Virus record (IMG/VR): IMGVR_UViG_3300031787_000707
Location: 1 to 26,741 of that record
From: a virus
Length of the DNA stretch: 26,741 nucleotides
Strand: one strand, 5' to 3'
Part shown: in pieces, positions 15,499-23,312 of the stretch
Numbering within the stretch: the stretch's first letter is position 1
Layout of the letters: every line of letters starts with the position of its first letter
Notes under the pieces: generated by a model
Databases searched by the model: none
Seen by the model: the letters and a program-made list of their open reading frames with translations, nothing else
Told to the model about the DNA's origin: nothing
Translations under genes and position numbers: made by a program

Positions 15499-16467
15499 AT
15501 GGCGTTCGGTGGCGGACGCGGACGCATTGCCCGGCTACGCTCCGGGGGTGTGCTGAGCGGAAGGCTCATCAATGTCGGCGGCTACACCGGCAGCGGCAGC
15601 GCGCGGACCATCCAGACGGGCATGACGCCTGACCTTGTGATGATCAACCGTGGTGCCAACTATACGCGGCTGGGCGGGCCGGCGCTGATCGGCGTGGGCA
15701 ACTTTGGCCTATTCAACGTGTCCGGCGTGGTCCCCTTCGGCGCAGACGCGCAGGGCTTTACCGCGTTCGGCTCTAGCTCGTTCTCGCTGGGAACGGCGAC
15801 CACGGTCAACGCGGCTGCGACTGAATACGTCTGGCAGGCGGTGCAGCGGCGGCGCGGTTTCTTCGACGGGGCGTTTATCAGCGGCAACGGCGCGGCCGGC
15901 CAGACGGTTTCGCACAATCTCGGCGTAGCGCCTGAGATCATGTGGGCGCGCAATATGTCAGCCGCCGCCAACTCGTGGGGCATGTATATCGCGCCATCGC
16001 TGGGTGGCGCTGCCAACCTCTGCTTTTTCCCTGCGAACATCGGCACGGCGACGAACAACTGGCTCAACAATACGAACCCGACCGCCACGCAGGTCACTAT
16101 CGGCAACGTGGCAGGAACCGCGCTCAACGCGACCGGCAATGCGTCGCTGGTGCTGATGTTCGCTTCTCGCCCCGGCGTGTTGAAGATCGGCTCGTATTCC
16201 GGCGACGGCGCGGCCAACGGCGCGACGGTGGAAACCGGCGTCAAGATCAAGTCGCTGTATCTGTTCCAGACGACCGCCGCGAACTGGATGCACAACTACG
16301 AGGCGCAAAGCAATCCGACCTCGCCGTGGACAAAGTATTGGCAACCCTGGTCCAACTCCGCAATCACAACCGATGCGAACGGCGTCATTGTGAGCGGCAC
16401 CACATTTCGACCGCCGTTGTCCAAGAACGCTGCGGGTCAATCCTTCCTCTATATGGCGTTCGGCTGA
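15499..16467 (+). CDS. Tail fibre / receptor-binding protein (DUF7483-like repeats)
   Basis: A 322-residue protein built of repeated units with the pattern YTGSGSART, HNLGVAPEIMWARN and SYSGDGAANG, in which (Y)(T/S)G(S/D)G marks each unit. These match the DUF7483-type domains (YTGNG, VSHNLGVAPE, GSYTGNG) of phage tail-fibre and receptor-binding proteins, which form beta-sandwich tips that contact the host surface. There are about three units (around 28, 120 and 230). The short C-terminal MAFG echoes the N-terminal MAFGGG. Host range is probably determined here. Its stop overlaps the holin start (TGATG). Confidence 0.8.
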   Translation: MAFGGGRGRIARLRSGGVLSGRLINVGGYTGSGSARTIQTGMTPDLVMINRGANYTRLGGPALIGVGNFGLFNVSGVVPFGADAQGFTAFGSSSFSLGTATTVNAAATEYVWQAVQRRRGFFDGAFISGNGAAGQTVSHNLGVAPEIMWARNMSAAANSWGMYIAPSLGGAANLCFFPANIGTATNNWLNNTNPTATQVTIGNVAGTALNATGNASLVLMFASRPGVLKIGSYSGDGAANGATVETGVKIKSLYLFQTTAANWMHNYEAQSNPTSPWTKYWQPWSNSAITTDANGVIVSGTTFRPPLSKNAAGQSFLYMAFG

Positions 16468-16685
16468 TGACGACCCTCGCATGGCTCAAAGAGCGCGCCA
16501 CCGAACGCAACACGAAGCGGGCGGCCGGCGTCATGGCGGCAGTCGGTGGATACTTCGGGTTCATTGATCCGGACGCGCTGACGCAGGCCGGCACCGTGGT
16601 TGCGATCCTGTCCGCAATCTGGCTGGCGGTGGACGCCTTCCTGACCCCTGAGGGGGCGGAGAAGCGGAAGGACTTTTCCAAGTGA
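16467..16685 (+). CDS. Holin-like small membrane protein
   Basis: A 72-residue protein with two hydrophobic stretches: AAGVMAAVGGYFGFI (about 19-33) and AGTVVAILSAIWLAVDAFL (about 41-59), and a charged Lys-rich tail (EKRKDFSK). This is the layout of class II holins, which make holes in the inner membrane at the end of infection. The position right before spanin and endolysin genes supports it. Confidence 0.7.
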   Translation: MTTLAWLKERATERNTKRAAGVMAAVGGYFGFIDPDALTQAGTVVAILSAIWLAVDAFLTPEGAEKRKDFSK

Positions 16686-16957
16686 TCACCGTGACGAGCG
16701 CAATCGCCCTGGCTCGCATGGCGGGCGCGTGGCTCGTCAGCACGAAAGCGGGGCGGATCACGCTCGCTGGGCTCGCCGTCCTGGTGTTCCTGTGGGTTTA
16801 CGGCGAGCGCCGCGAAGCGGACGGGCGGCGCGAGGTCATCGAACAAATCGAGCAGCGCGACCAACGCGCGGTGGAGCGAGCGCATGAGGCTGAACGCGAT
16901 ATCCGTTCTCGCGGCGACAGTGATGTTCTCCGCAGCCTGCGCGATGGCACCTTCTAG
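16682..16957 (+). CDS. Rz-like inner-membrane spanin
   Basis: A 91-residue protein with a single N-terminal membrane segment (ITLAGLAVLVFLWVYG, about residues 26-41), then a long charged coiled coil (EVIEQIEQRDQRAVERAHEAERDIR) facing the periplasm. This is the form of an Rz i-spanin, which joins with an outer-membrane lipoprotein to fuse the two membranes. It starts at GTG 16682, overlapping the holin stop. The lipoprotein partner is encoded from inside this gene in another frame. Confidence 0.75.
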   Translation: MITVTSAIALARMAGAWLVSTKAGRITLAGLAVLVFLWVYGERREADGRREVIEQIEQRDQRAVERAHEAERDIRSRGDSDVLRSLRDGTF

Positions 16958-17120
16958 CCCAGGCGTGTGCGAGGCCCTGCCGATCACCCCCTACTCGGCG
17001 GAGCGCACCACGCGCGCCGCTCTCGAACTCTCATCCCTACCACCTGACGCCGAGCTTCCGCAGATGATGCAGGACTACCGCATCCTGCGCGCCCGCCGTC
17101 GCGCCGTGTGCGGAGAATAA
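16884..17120 (+). CDS. Rz1-like outer-membrane lipoprotein spanin, overlapping Rz
   Basis: A 78-residue protein with a signal peptide (MRLNAISVLAATVMF) and a lipobox-like SAAC at Cys19, followed by a Pro-containing mature part. It starts inside the Rz-like gene in a different frame, with GGAG 8 nt before the ATG, and extends past its end: the overlapped type of Rz/Rz1 pair. The mature protein would be anchored in the outer membrane and bind the i-spanin. The lipobox has Ser rather than Leu at -3, so lipidation is likely but not certain. Confidence 0.75.
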   Translation: MRLNAISVLAATVMFSAACAMAPSSPGVCEALPITPYSAERTTRAALELSSLPPDAELPQMMQDYRILRARRRAVCGE

Positions 17121-17126
17121 TGCTCG

Positions 17127-17732
17127 ATGGCTTGGTTCCTTCCGGCGCGTCGCGCGCCGTCCGTAATCGCGCCTCTCCGCCGGGACGATCCGGACGCGCG
17201 CTTCGCAGCGTGCATCCCGATCATCCTCCGGCACGAAGGGGGCTATGTGGACCACCCCCGCGATCCTGGTGGGGCTACGAACCATGGTATTTCGCTGCGC
17301 TATGCGCGCTCGCGTGGCTCCATGTTCGACCTCGATGGCGATGGGGACGTGGACAAGGCCGATATCGTCCTGGTGACGCCGGAGCTTGCGTCGCGCGTCT
17401 ATCGCGGCTGGTTCTGGCGGGACGTGCGGGGGGACGACCTCCCCGCCGGTATCGACCTCGCGACGTTCGACTTCGCCGTGAACAGCGGGCCGGGGAGAGC
17501 GACGAGGTTTCTACAGGAAGCAGTCGGCGCCGAGGTTGATGGCCTGTTCGGGCCGCGCACGCTGGCGGCAGTCCGCAACGCGGACCCGGCGCTGACGGCG
17601 AAGATCATATGCGGGCGCCGGCTCGCGTGGCTGCAAACCCTGCCCACCTGGGACGACTTTGGGCGCGGCTGGACCCGTCGCGTCGTGGACGTGCGGGACC
17701 GCGCCGAAAAAATGGCGCGGGAGGCAAAATAA
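17127..17732 (+). CDS. GH108-type muramidase endolysin with EF-hand loop
   Basis: A 201-residue endolysin. ILRHEGGYVDHPRDPGGATNHGIS (residues about 33-56) carries the EGGY signature with the catalytic Glu of GH108 muramidases; NSGPGRATRFLQEAVG and DGLFGPRTLAAV form the peptidoglycan-binding C-terminal region. Between them, at about residues 68-79, lies a textbook EF-hand calcium loop (DLDGDGDVDKAD). No clear signal peptide; the holin would release it. It would cleave the glycan strands of the host wall. Confidence 0.9.
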   Translation: MAWFLPARRAPSVIAPLRRDDPDARFAACIPIILRHEGGYVDHPRDPGGATNHGISLRYARSRGSMFDLDGDGDVDKADIVLVTPELASRVYRGWFWRDVRGDDLPAGIDLATFDFAVNSGPGRATRFLQEAVGAEVDGLFGPRTLAAVRNADPALTAKIICGRRLAWLQTLPTWDDFGRGWTRRVVDVRDRAEKMAREAK

Positions 17733-17817
17733 ACCCTTGCCAGGGTAGGGCGTTGTATGGTGTCCTCCGGTCTGTCAGCATGACATTGCTGATAACCCAC
17801 CACGGAGCCCACCACCT
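17733..17817 (+). promoter_or_regulatory. Control region before the HD-domain operon
   Basis: It contains CTGTCAGCATGACAT (17772-17786), the second TGTCA-N3-TGACA palindrome, followed by a two-box leader: ACCCACCAC (17795-17803), GGAG, then CCCACCACCT to the ATG at 17818. A short ACCCT-TGCC-AGGGT hairpin (17733-17746) follows the endolysin stop but has no T-run. I could not place a convincing -35/-10 pair; TATGGT at 17756 is the best -10. Confidence 0.5.
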
Positions 17818-18918
17818 ATGCACGACCCGTTTGTGTTCACCGCCAGCGGAGCGCGGTTCTACCTGAACCGCCCCGACGCCAGCATGATCCGGCTGGACGA
17901 CATCTCTCACTCGCTGGCGAGCATCATCCGCTATTGCGGCTCGCACGCGCACCGCACCCCGGTCGCGGTCCACTCGATCATCGTCGCGGACATTCTGCGC
18001 GCCGAGCATCCGGACGCCGTGCGCCAGACGCCGGAGCTTCTGCTGGCCGCGCTGCTGCACGATGCGGCGGAGTGCTACATGGGCGACGTGCCGGCGCCGT
18101 TGAAGCGCATCCTGCCGAGCTACGCGCACATCGAGAACAACGTCATGGCCGTTGTCGAAGAAGCCTTCGAGCTTCCGCGCGGCATCATGAACCACCCCGC
18201 GCTGCGGGCGGCGGACAAGGAGGCTTTGCGGCACGAAGTCAGCGCGAACGTTCTTTCGTATCGCGAGGCCGCGATGAAGAACGCCAGCGCCGGCCGCATG
18301 AACGAAGCCGCGACCGCCGAGGCCATGGTCGCGAACCTCCGGCCCGTGGACTACGGGCTTCCGGACGGGACGGAATGGCTCGAAGCCCATGACGTTCACC
18401 CCGACGCCGGCAACATGGACGCGCAGGCCGGCCCTCATGCGTCGATGTTGTGGGTGCTGCGGTTTGAGGCGGAGGTCCGGCGCCTGGAAAACGTCGCGCC
18501 GCGCTCCCCCGCGATCGTCCGGGCTCACTCCATGATGGAGGAGGCGCGGACCCGCTCCCTGCGGTGGCGTCCGCTTTCGTCCTCGCGCCTGTTCGGGCTC
18601 GCCTACACCGAGGCGCCGGTCCCCGAACAACTCAAGCTGCCCGCCGCCAAGGCGGCGATCGCGGCCGCCTGCGCGACCACGGGCGACGTTCCGGACGACA
18701 AGCTGCGCGTCGCGGGAGACGATGCGGCGCTCGCCATCGTCCGGTTTGCGAAGAAGTTTCTCGAAGCGATGAGCGCCGACAACCTTCGGGGCGGCCTGGA
18801 CCCGGAGTTGGTCAAGACGGACCCCGCCCGCGCCGCCTTGCAGGCGATGGAAGAAGACGCTGAAAGCCGCCTGATGGGGCTGCTGCGGACGGCGCCGACC
18901 ACCGAGACGCGGCACTAG
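17818..18918 (+). CDS. HD-domain phosphohydrolase (YfbR/dNMP-type) with C-terminal extension
   Basis: A 366-residue protein. The N-terminal 200 residues are a phage HD domain: VHS (51-53), LLHDAAECYMGDVPAPLK (80-96; metal-binding His81-Asp82, then Glu85 and Asp90). Proteins of this type hydrolyse deoxynucleotides (5'-nucleotidase or dNTPase), which could change nucleotide pools in infected cells. From about residue 205 the sequence is different (WVLRFEAEVRRLENVAP, FAKKFLEAMSADNL) and not recognised; single HD proteins are usually about 200 residues. The role of the extension is open. It follows the 17795-17817 leader. Confidence 0.85.
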   Translation: MHDPFVFTASGARFYLNRPDASMIRLDDISHSLASIIRYCGSHAHRTPVAVHSIIVADILRAEHPDAVRQTPELLLAALLHDAAECYMGDVPAPLKRILPSYAHIENNVMAVVEEAFELPRGIMNHPALRAADKEALRHEVSANVLSYREAAMKNASAGRMNEAATAEAMVANLRPVDYGLPDGTEWLEAHDVHPDAGNMDAQAGPHASMLWVLRFEAEVRRLENVAPRSPAIVRAHSMMEEARTRSLRWRPLSSSRLFGLAYTEAPVPEQLKLPAAKAAIAAACATTGDVPDDKLRVAGDDAALAIVRFAKKFLEAMSADNLRGGLDPELVKTDPARAALQAMEEDAESRLMGLLRTAPTTETRH

Positions 18919-18922
18919 CTCC

Positions 18923-19279
18923 ATGTCGCGGCGCACCACCTTGGAGTGCCAATACATCACGGGCGACCCGCAAGAGGCGCACGCCTATTGCGGGGCCGCC
19001 ACGGACGGAGCCTTGCCCTACTGCGGGACGCACGCTGCGCTTGTGTATGACCGCACGCGGAGCGCCGCCAAGCGCGACCGCTGGCTCATGAAGCAGGCGG
19101 AGTGGGCCGCGAAGCGCCAGCGCCAGCCGGACGCTCACGAAAAGAGCGGGATGCTGTCGCGGCGAGGGAACGACCGGAACCCGTCCAACGACACGCCGGA
19201 GCGCGTTATCGCCCTGGCAGGCTACGGCACACTGCAACTACCGCAGCGGTCAGCAACACCTTTCAGCGACGACGAGTAA
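18923..19279 (+). CDS. GcrA-like protein consisting of the sigma-interacting domain only
   Basis: A 118-residue protein. Residues 9-44 follow the C-terminal domain of alphaproteobacterial GcrA: C-x-(Y/W)-x-x-GDP, then (F/Y)CG, then PYC-x-x-H-x-x-L-x-Y (seen here as CQYITGDP, AYCG, PYCGTH, LVYDR). In GcrA this domain contacts domain 2 of sigma70, while the N-terminal helix-turn-helix, missing here, binds promoters with methylated GANTC. The rest is basic and helical (AAKRDRWLMKQAEWAAKR) with a disordered tail. I infer that it binds host sigma70 or RNA polymerase. The alternative is a small zinc protein that only resembles GcrA. Confidence 0.75.
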   Translation: MSRRTTLECQYITGDPQEAHAYCGAATDGALPYCGTHAALVYDRTRSAAKRDRWLMKQAEWAAKRQRQPDAHEKSGMLSRRGNDRNPSNDTPERVIALAGYGTLQLPQRSATPFSDDE

Positions 19280-19313
19280 CCCACCACAACCCCACCACGG
19301 GACACGCCACCAC
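19279..19313 (+). promoter_or_regulatory. Three-box CCACCAC leader
   Basis: ACCCACCAC, CCCCACCACGGGA and GCCACCAC follow one another up to the ATG at 19314. The GGGA is the only Shine-Dalgarno-like piece. This is the longest copy of the recurring leader. Confidence 0.5.
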
Positions 19314-19451
19314 ATGCTCGCAATACCCTACTTGATCCTGGGGATCGCGCTCCTTGCCATCGCCTGGATGGCGACCGCAAGCGGCCCGAACCCCTGGTTC
19401 ATCGGCATCAGCGCCGTTGCCTTCCTCGCGACCGCATGGGTGAGCCGATGA
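19314..19451 (+). CDS. Small membrane protein (45 residues)
   Basis: Starts directly after the CCACCAC leader and ends in an ATGA overlap with the primase gene. Two hydrophobic segments (YLILGIALLAIAWMA and WFIGISAVAFLATAWV) with a GPNP turn predict a hairpin in the inner membrane. No family recognised. The leader, the coupling and the C/G third positions support it as a real gene. Confidence 0.65.
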   Translation: MLAIPYLILGIALLAIAWMATASGPNPWFIGISAVAFLATAWVSR

Positions 19452-21877
19452 GCGTCCCGATCATCCACGCGCCGAGCGTCCATGCGTTCCTGTCGGCGCT
19501 CCTGCCGCCAGGGGCGCGCATCGCCCTGCGAGGGGTGGGGGAGAAGGGCACCGACAAGTTCGGCGCCTTCTCCGAACCCGTCATGTGCGACACGACCCGC
19601 GCCATGGGCCACCTGACCCGGTGGACCGAGAACGGCATCGGCGCGTTCGTGGTGCCCGGCACCATCGCGCCCGGCGTCACCCGCACCGCGCCGCACGACG
19701 ATGACGTGATGGCGTTCACGTCGATCCTCGTTGACCTGGACGACGAGGCGCTGGCGGAGAAGGCCACGCACTACCTGAGCGAAATCCTGGGGCCGCCCTC
19801 GATCATCGTGGCGTCGTCCGGAACCGCGAGCCCGAAGCGCCACCTGTATTGGCTGCTGGACGAGCCCTGCGAGGACACGCGCATGATCGCCGCCACGCGC
19901 CGCCATCTGGCGGAGCTTGTGGGCGGTGACGCGGCGTTCTTCCGCATCCCGCAAATCATCCGCGTGCCCGGCACGACCAACCACAAGGGCGGCGAGAAGC
20001 GTCCTGTCGCGCTGGTCAAGTGCGAGCCGGAGACGCGCTACACCCTGGACGATCTGCTGGCCGCGATTGCGGACGCGGAGCGTCCGGCCTGGGCGCCAGA
20101 GCCGAAGCGCATCAAGCGCCCCACCGTGAACGAGCAAGGCTTGCTGGTGTTCACGCCGGAGACGGGGACGGACACGCGGGCGCCGCTCGCGCTCACGCAG
20201 GATATCACCGAGGGCGGCGGGCCGGACGCGAACCGCTGGTCCGAGTTTTCCCGCGTGGCTGGGCACTACATCCACGCGCTCCGGGCCGGACAGGTCGCGA
20301 CCCCGGAGGAGGCGAAGGCGCTCACCGAGGGGTGGATGCTGGCGCACATGAAGCCGGCATGGCCTGCGGACAGGTTTGAGCGCGAGTGGGCCGCGATCCT
20401 GTCGCGGGACATCAACGACAAGGGACCGATTGCCGCATCCAAGCCGGTGCTGTCGCAGGGGATCAGCGCGAGCGCATGGCAGGCTGCGGCGGAGGAGGGC
20501 GGAGAGGCAGCGTCGGGTGGTGCCGGCGTCGAAGGCGATAGCGGGGGCTCCGTGGCTACCGCCGATGCCTCTCCGCCCCCTGGGAACTTCTTGCAGATGT
20601 TCGCGGCCCGCCGCTGGACGATGAGCGAGAAGCCCGTCCGGAAATGGCTGGTTCAAGGGCTCGTCGCCGCCCGCAAGTCGCACCTTCTTGTGGCCGAGGG
20701 CGGCGCTGGCAAGACCTACGCCGTGTTGGACCTGGGTATGAAGATCGCCGCCCCGCGCATGGGGGACCGCTGGTTGGGCCAGATGGTCAACCGCGAGGCG
20801 CAAGGGACTGTCGTGATCCTGACGGCGGAGGACGACAAGGACGAAATCCACATCCGGCTTGCGGACATGGACCCGGACGGCTCCCGCCGCGCAGCGGCGG
20901 GGGACCGCTTCATCGTCGTCCCATTGATGGAGGCGGGCGGAGCCCTGCGGCTGGTGCAGCGGAACCCGGCGACCGGCGCGAGCGAGGGAACGCCGGCCTT
21001 TGAGAAGACCTTGGCGTGGCTCAAGGAAATCCCCGACCTCCGGCTGGTAATCTTCGACACGCTCGCCAGCACGCTCCATGGGGACGAGAACTCCTCCATG
21101 ATCGCACAGGAATGGGCCTACGCGGCGCAGCGGATTATCTCCGAGTGCCGCGCGGCCTACATGGCGCTGCATCACGTCCGGAAGATGGACCGGCAGCGGC
21201 GAGCCTCGAAGGACGCCGCCCCGCGCACGATCGAGGACGTGCGGGACGATATCCGTGGCTCGAACGCGCTCACGTCCGCCGTCCGTCTGGCAATCGTGAT
21301 CTGGCAACCGGAGGATTGGAAGGACCGCATGGAACGCCTGGGCCTGCCCCCGAAGCGCGGGCACCTGTGGCAGATGGGCGTCGCGAAGGCGAACAACCCC
21401 GAAGCCATGGCCGGCGAGCGGACGCTGATGCGGACGAGCATCGGATCGCTGGAAGATATCACCGAGACGGTGAGGGCCACGAACCAGCGCGAGCGGGATG
21501 GTGAGGCCGAGGTTATGGCCTGGGCGCTCTGGCACATCGAGCAGGCGGCCATTCGGTTCACTCCGTTCACCCGCCACGGGAGCAACAGCATGTTCGCGGC
21601 CCGTGGCCGGCTGCACCCATGCTTGCGGACGCTCAAGCGCGACGAGCTACAGAACGAGCCGAAGGTTGGGCTGGATCGGTCCATCGTCGGGCGGCTGCTG
21701 ACGGCGCCGGAAGGCGGCGGCGAGGCGCCCGTGATGGTGCGGGGCGGCTACATGGACGTGCCGCATGGGCCTATCGCCATGGGCGAGAAGCCGGACACGC
21801 GGGGCCTGCGGCAGACGCCGGATTGGAGCGCGTGGGAATACGACGCGGAGAAAGACATGATCGTGAGGAGGAAGTGA
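19448..21877 (+). CDS. Primase-RepA helicase fusion protein
   Basis: An 809-residue replication protein. The N-terminal part is an archaeo-eukaryotic type primase: ILVDLDD (about 93-99, catalytic Asp pair), SPKRHLYW (about 128-135) and RVPGTTNHK (about 171-179), as in RepB-like and PrimPol proteins. The C-terminal part is a RepA-like AAA_25 ATPase with Walker A GGAGKT (about 418-423), Walker B IFDT (about 535) and LHHVRK (about 574). A 70-residue Gly/Ala-rich linker separates the two. It would open the origin and prime replication. No DNA polymerase gene is visible, so host Pol III is presumably used. The start at 19448 overlaps the small membrane gene. Confidence 0.88.
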   Translation: MSVPIIHAPSVHAFLSALLPPGARIALRGVGEKGTDKFGAFSEPVMCDTTRAMGHLTRWTENGIGAFVVPGTIAPGVTRTAPHDDDVMAFTSILVDLDDEALAEKATHYLSEILGPPSIIVASSGTASPKRHLYWLLDEPCEDTRMIAATRRHLAELVGGDAAFFRIPQIIRVPGTTNHKGGEKRPVALVKCEPETRYTLDDLLAAIADAERPAWAPEPKRIKRPTVNEQGLLVFTPETGTDTRAPLALTQDITEGGGPDANRWSEFSRVAGHYIHALRAGQVATPEEAKALTEGWMLAHMKPAWPADRFEREWAAILSRDINDKGPIAASKPVLSQGISASAWQAAAEEGGEAASGGAGVEGDSGGSVATADASPPPGNFLQMFAARRWTMSEKPVRKWLVQGLVAARKSHLLVAEGGAGKTYAVLDLGMKIAAPRMGDRWLGQMVNREAQGTVVILTAEDDKDEIHIRLADMDPDGSRRAAAGDRFIVVPLMEAGGALRLVQRNPATGASEGTPAFEKTLAWLKEIPDLRLVIFDTLASTLHGDENSSMIAQEWAYAAQRIISECRAAYMALHHVRKMDRQRRASKDAAPRTIEDVRDDIRGSNALTSAVRLAIVIWQPEDWKDRMERLGLPPKRGHLWQMGVAKANNPEAMAGERTLMRTSIGSLEDITETVRATNQRERDGEAEVMAWALWHIEQAAIRFTPFTRHGSNSMFAARGRLHPCLRTLKRDELQNEPKVGLDRSIVGRLLTAPEGGGEAPVMVRGGYMDVPHGPIAMGEKPDTRGLRQTPDWSAWEYDAEKDMIVRRK

Positions 21878-22344
21878 TGACCGCCGAAGACAACGCGCGC
21901 GCGCGCGGCCTGGACACGGGGCGGGAGAACGTCGAGCGGGCCGCCTCGATGCTTCAGACGGGCCGCATGATTTCGGCGCACGACCAGCGCGCCACCGCCG
22001 CGCTTCTGCGCGCGCTGGTGGCCGAGCGTGACGCGGCTGACGCTGAACTGGCAATGTGGAAGCAACGCGCCATCGCCTACGATGGCGAGCGTGACGAACT
22101 GCGCGCCGCCATGGATACCAACGCGGAAGTCGCGGCCGACTTGCTAGACAGGGTTGCGGCCGAGCGTGACGCGGCGCGGGCCGAGGCGGACAGGCTGCGG
22201 GCGGCGCTGGAATACTACGAATACAGCGGCGACGGCTGCGCGGATAATGGGCACGTTGCCCGCGCCGCGCTGTCCGCGCCCGCCGAGGACGAGCAGCCGC
22301 CGACGCTGGACGACCTACTCGCCGCCGTGGATGCCGCGCAGTGA
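21877..22344 (+). CDS. Coiled-coil hypothetical protein
   Basis: A 155-residue protein with a strong Shine-Dalgarno (AGGAGG) and a TGATG overlap with the primase stop. Most of it is Ala/Arg/Glu-rich coiled coil (ERDAADAELAMWK, ERDAARAEADRLRAAL) and it ends in an acidic tail (TLDDLLAAVDAAQ). The first 11 residues (MTAEDNARARG) are nearly identical to those of the protein encoded at 23608. Function unknown. Confidence 0.65.
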   Translation: MTAEDNARARGLDTGRENVERAASMLQTGRMISAHDQRATAALLRALVAERDAADAELAMWKQRAIAYDGERDELRAAMDTNAEVAADLLDRVAAERDAARAEADRLRAALEYYEYSGDGCADNGHVARAALSAPAEDEQPPTLDDLLAAVDAAQ

Positions 22345-23312
22345 CGGTGCAAGTCCTGACCGGCGATTGCATCGCCAGCATGGCAGCGCTGCCCGTCGGC
22401 ACGTTCCAGACGTGCGTGACCAGCCCGCCCTACTACGGGCTGCGGGATTACGGCGTGGCCGGGCAGATCGGGCTTGAGGAAAGCCCGGACGCATACGTTG
22501 CGCGGCTGGTGGACGTGTTCCGCGAGGTTCGCCGCGCGCTGCGCGATGACGGCACGCTTTGGCTAAACTTGGGGGACAGCTACGCGCAGCCGATCAAGGG
22601 CACGGGCGGCACTGCCGTTTCGGGTTCTTTGATGGCCAGGAAATCGGCAGAAGGGGCCGCTAGGACAATCGCGCGGCAGAAAATGGCAGCGCGTCGCGTT
22701 GGCATGGGCGAGGCCAAGCCCAAAGACCTTCTCGGCATCCCCTGGATGGTCGCCTTTGCCATGCGCGCGGACGGGTGGTTCCTCCGCAGCGCCATCGTTT
22801 GGGCCAAGCCGAACCCGATGCCCGAGAGCGTCCGCGACAGGCCGACCAACAGTTACGAGATGGTGTTCCTGCTGACGAAGGCGGCCCGCTACTGCTACGA
22901 CGCGGAGGCGATTGCGGAGCCGGTCGAGGAAAGCACCGTGGCGCGGTTGGCGCAGGACGTAGGCGCGCAGGCGGGATCCATGCGCGCAAACGGCGGCGCG
23001 AAGACGAACGGCCCGATGCGCGCAGTCGGCGGCGCCACCCGCAACGCCCGCAACGTCTGGACCATCGCAACCCAGCCCTACAGCGGCGCGCATTTCGCGA
23101 CCATGCCGCCAGACCTTGCCGAGCGGTGCATTAAGGCGGGCAGCAAGCCCGGCGACCACGTCCTGGACCCGTTCGGTGGCGCAGGCACGACCGCGCTTGT
23201 AGCCGATCGGCTCGGCCGCCACGCGACCATCTGCGAACTCAACCCGGAATACGCGCGCCTCGCCCGTGAGCGCATCACGGCAGACGCGCCATTGCTGGCG
23301 ACCGTCGCATGA
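22341..23312 (+). CDS. Site-specific DNA methyltransferase, beta class
   Basis: A 323-residue methyltransferase. Catalytic motif IV TSPPYYGLRDYG (27-38) comes first and the SAM-binding motif DPFGGAGTT (about 274-282) comes near the C-terminus, the beta-class order of N6-adenine and N4-cytosine enzymes. TSPPY rather than DPPY sets it apart from CcrM, so it is unlikely to be the GANTC methylase. It starts at GTG with a GTGA overlap. No restriction partner is adjacent, so it is an orphan phage methylase that may protect phage DNA or change host methylation. Target sequence unknown. Confidence 0.9.
   Translation: MTVQVLTGDCIASMAALPVGTFQTCVTSPPYYGLRDYGVAGQIGLEESPDAYVARLVDVFREVRRALRDDGTLWLNLGDSYAQPIKGTGGTAVSGSLMARKSAEGAARTIARQKMAARRVGMGEAKPKDLLGIPWMVAFAMRADGWFLRSAIVWAKPNPMPESVRDRPTNSYEMVFLLTKAARYCYDAEAIAEPVEESTVARLAQDVGAQAGSMRANGGAKTNGPMRAVGGATRNARNVWTIATQPYSGAHFATMPPDLAERCIKAGSKPGDHVLDPFGGAGTTALVADRLGRHATICELNPEYARLARERITADAPLLATVA

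Noticed and set aside
19328-21616. 762-residue minus-strand frame opposite the primase-helicase gene
   Set aside because: Antisense shadow of a gene with clear domains. The same reasoning removes the large minus frames at 3039-4553, 4589-5833, 9149-10417 and 17605-18960.
22341-23312. Phage-encoded CcrM (GANTC methyltransferase)
   Set aside because: Motif IV is TSPPY rather than the DPPY of CcrM and the usual CcrM C-terminal extension is not evident; in addition the phage seems to have no GANTC sites to methylate.
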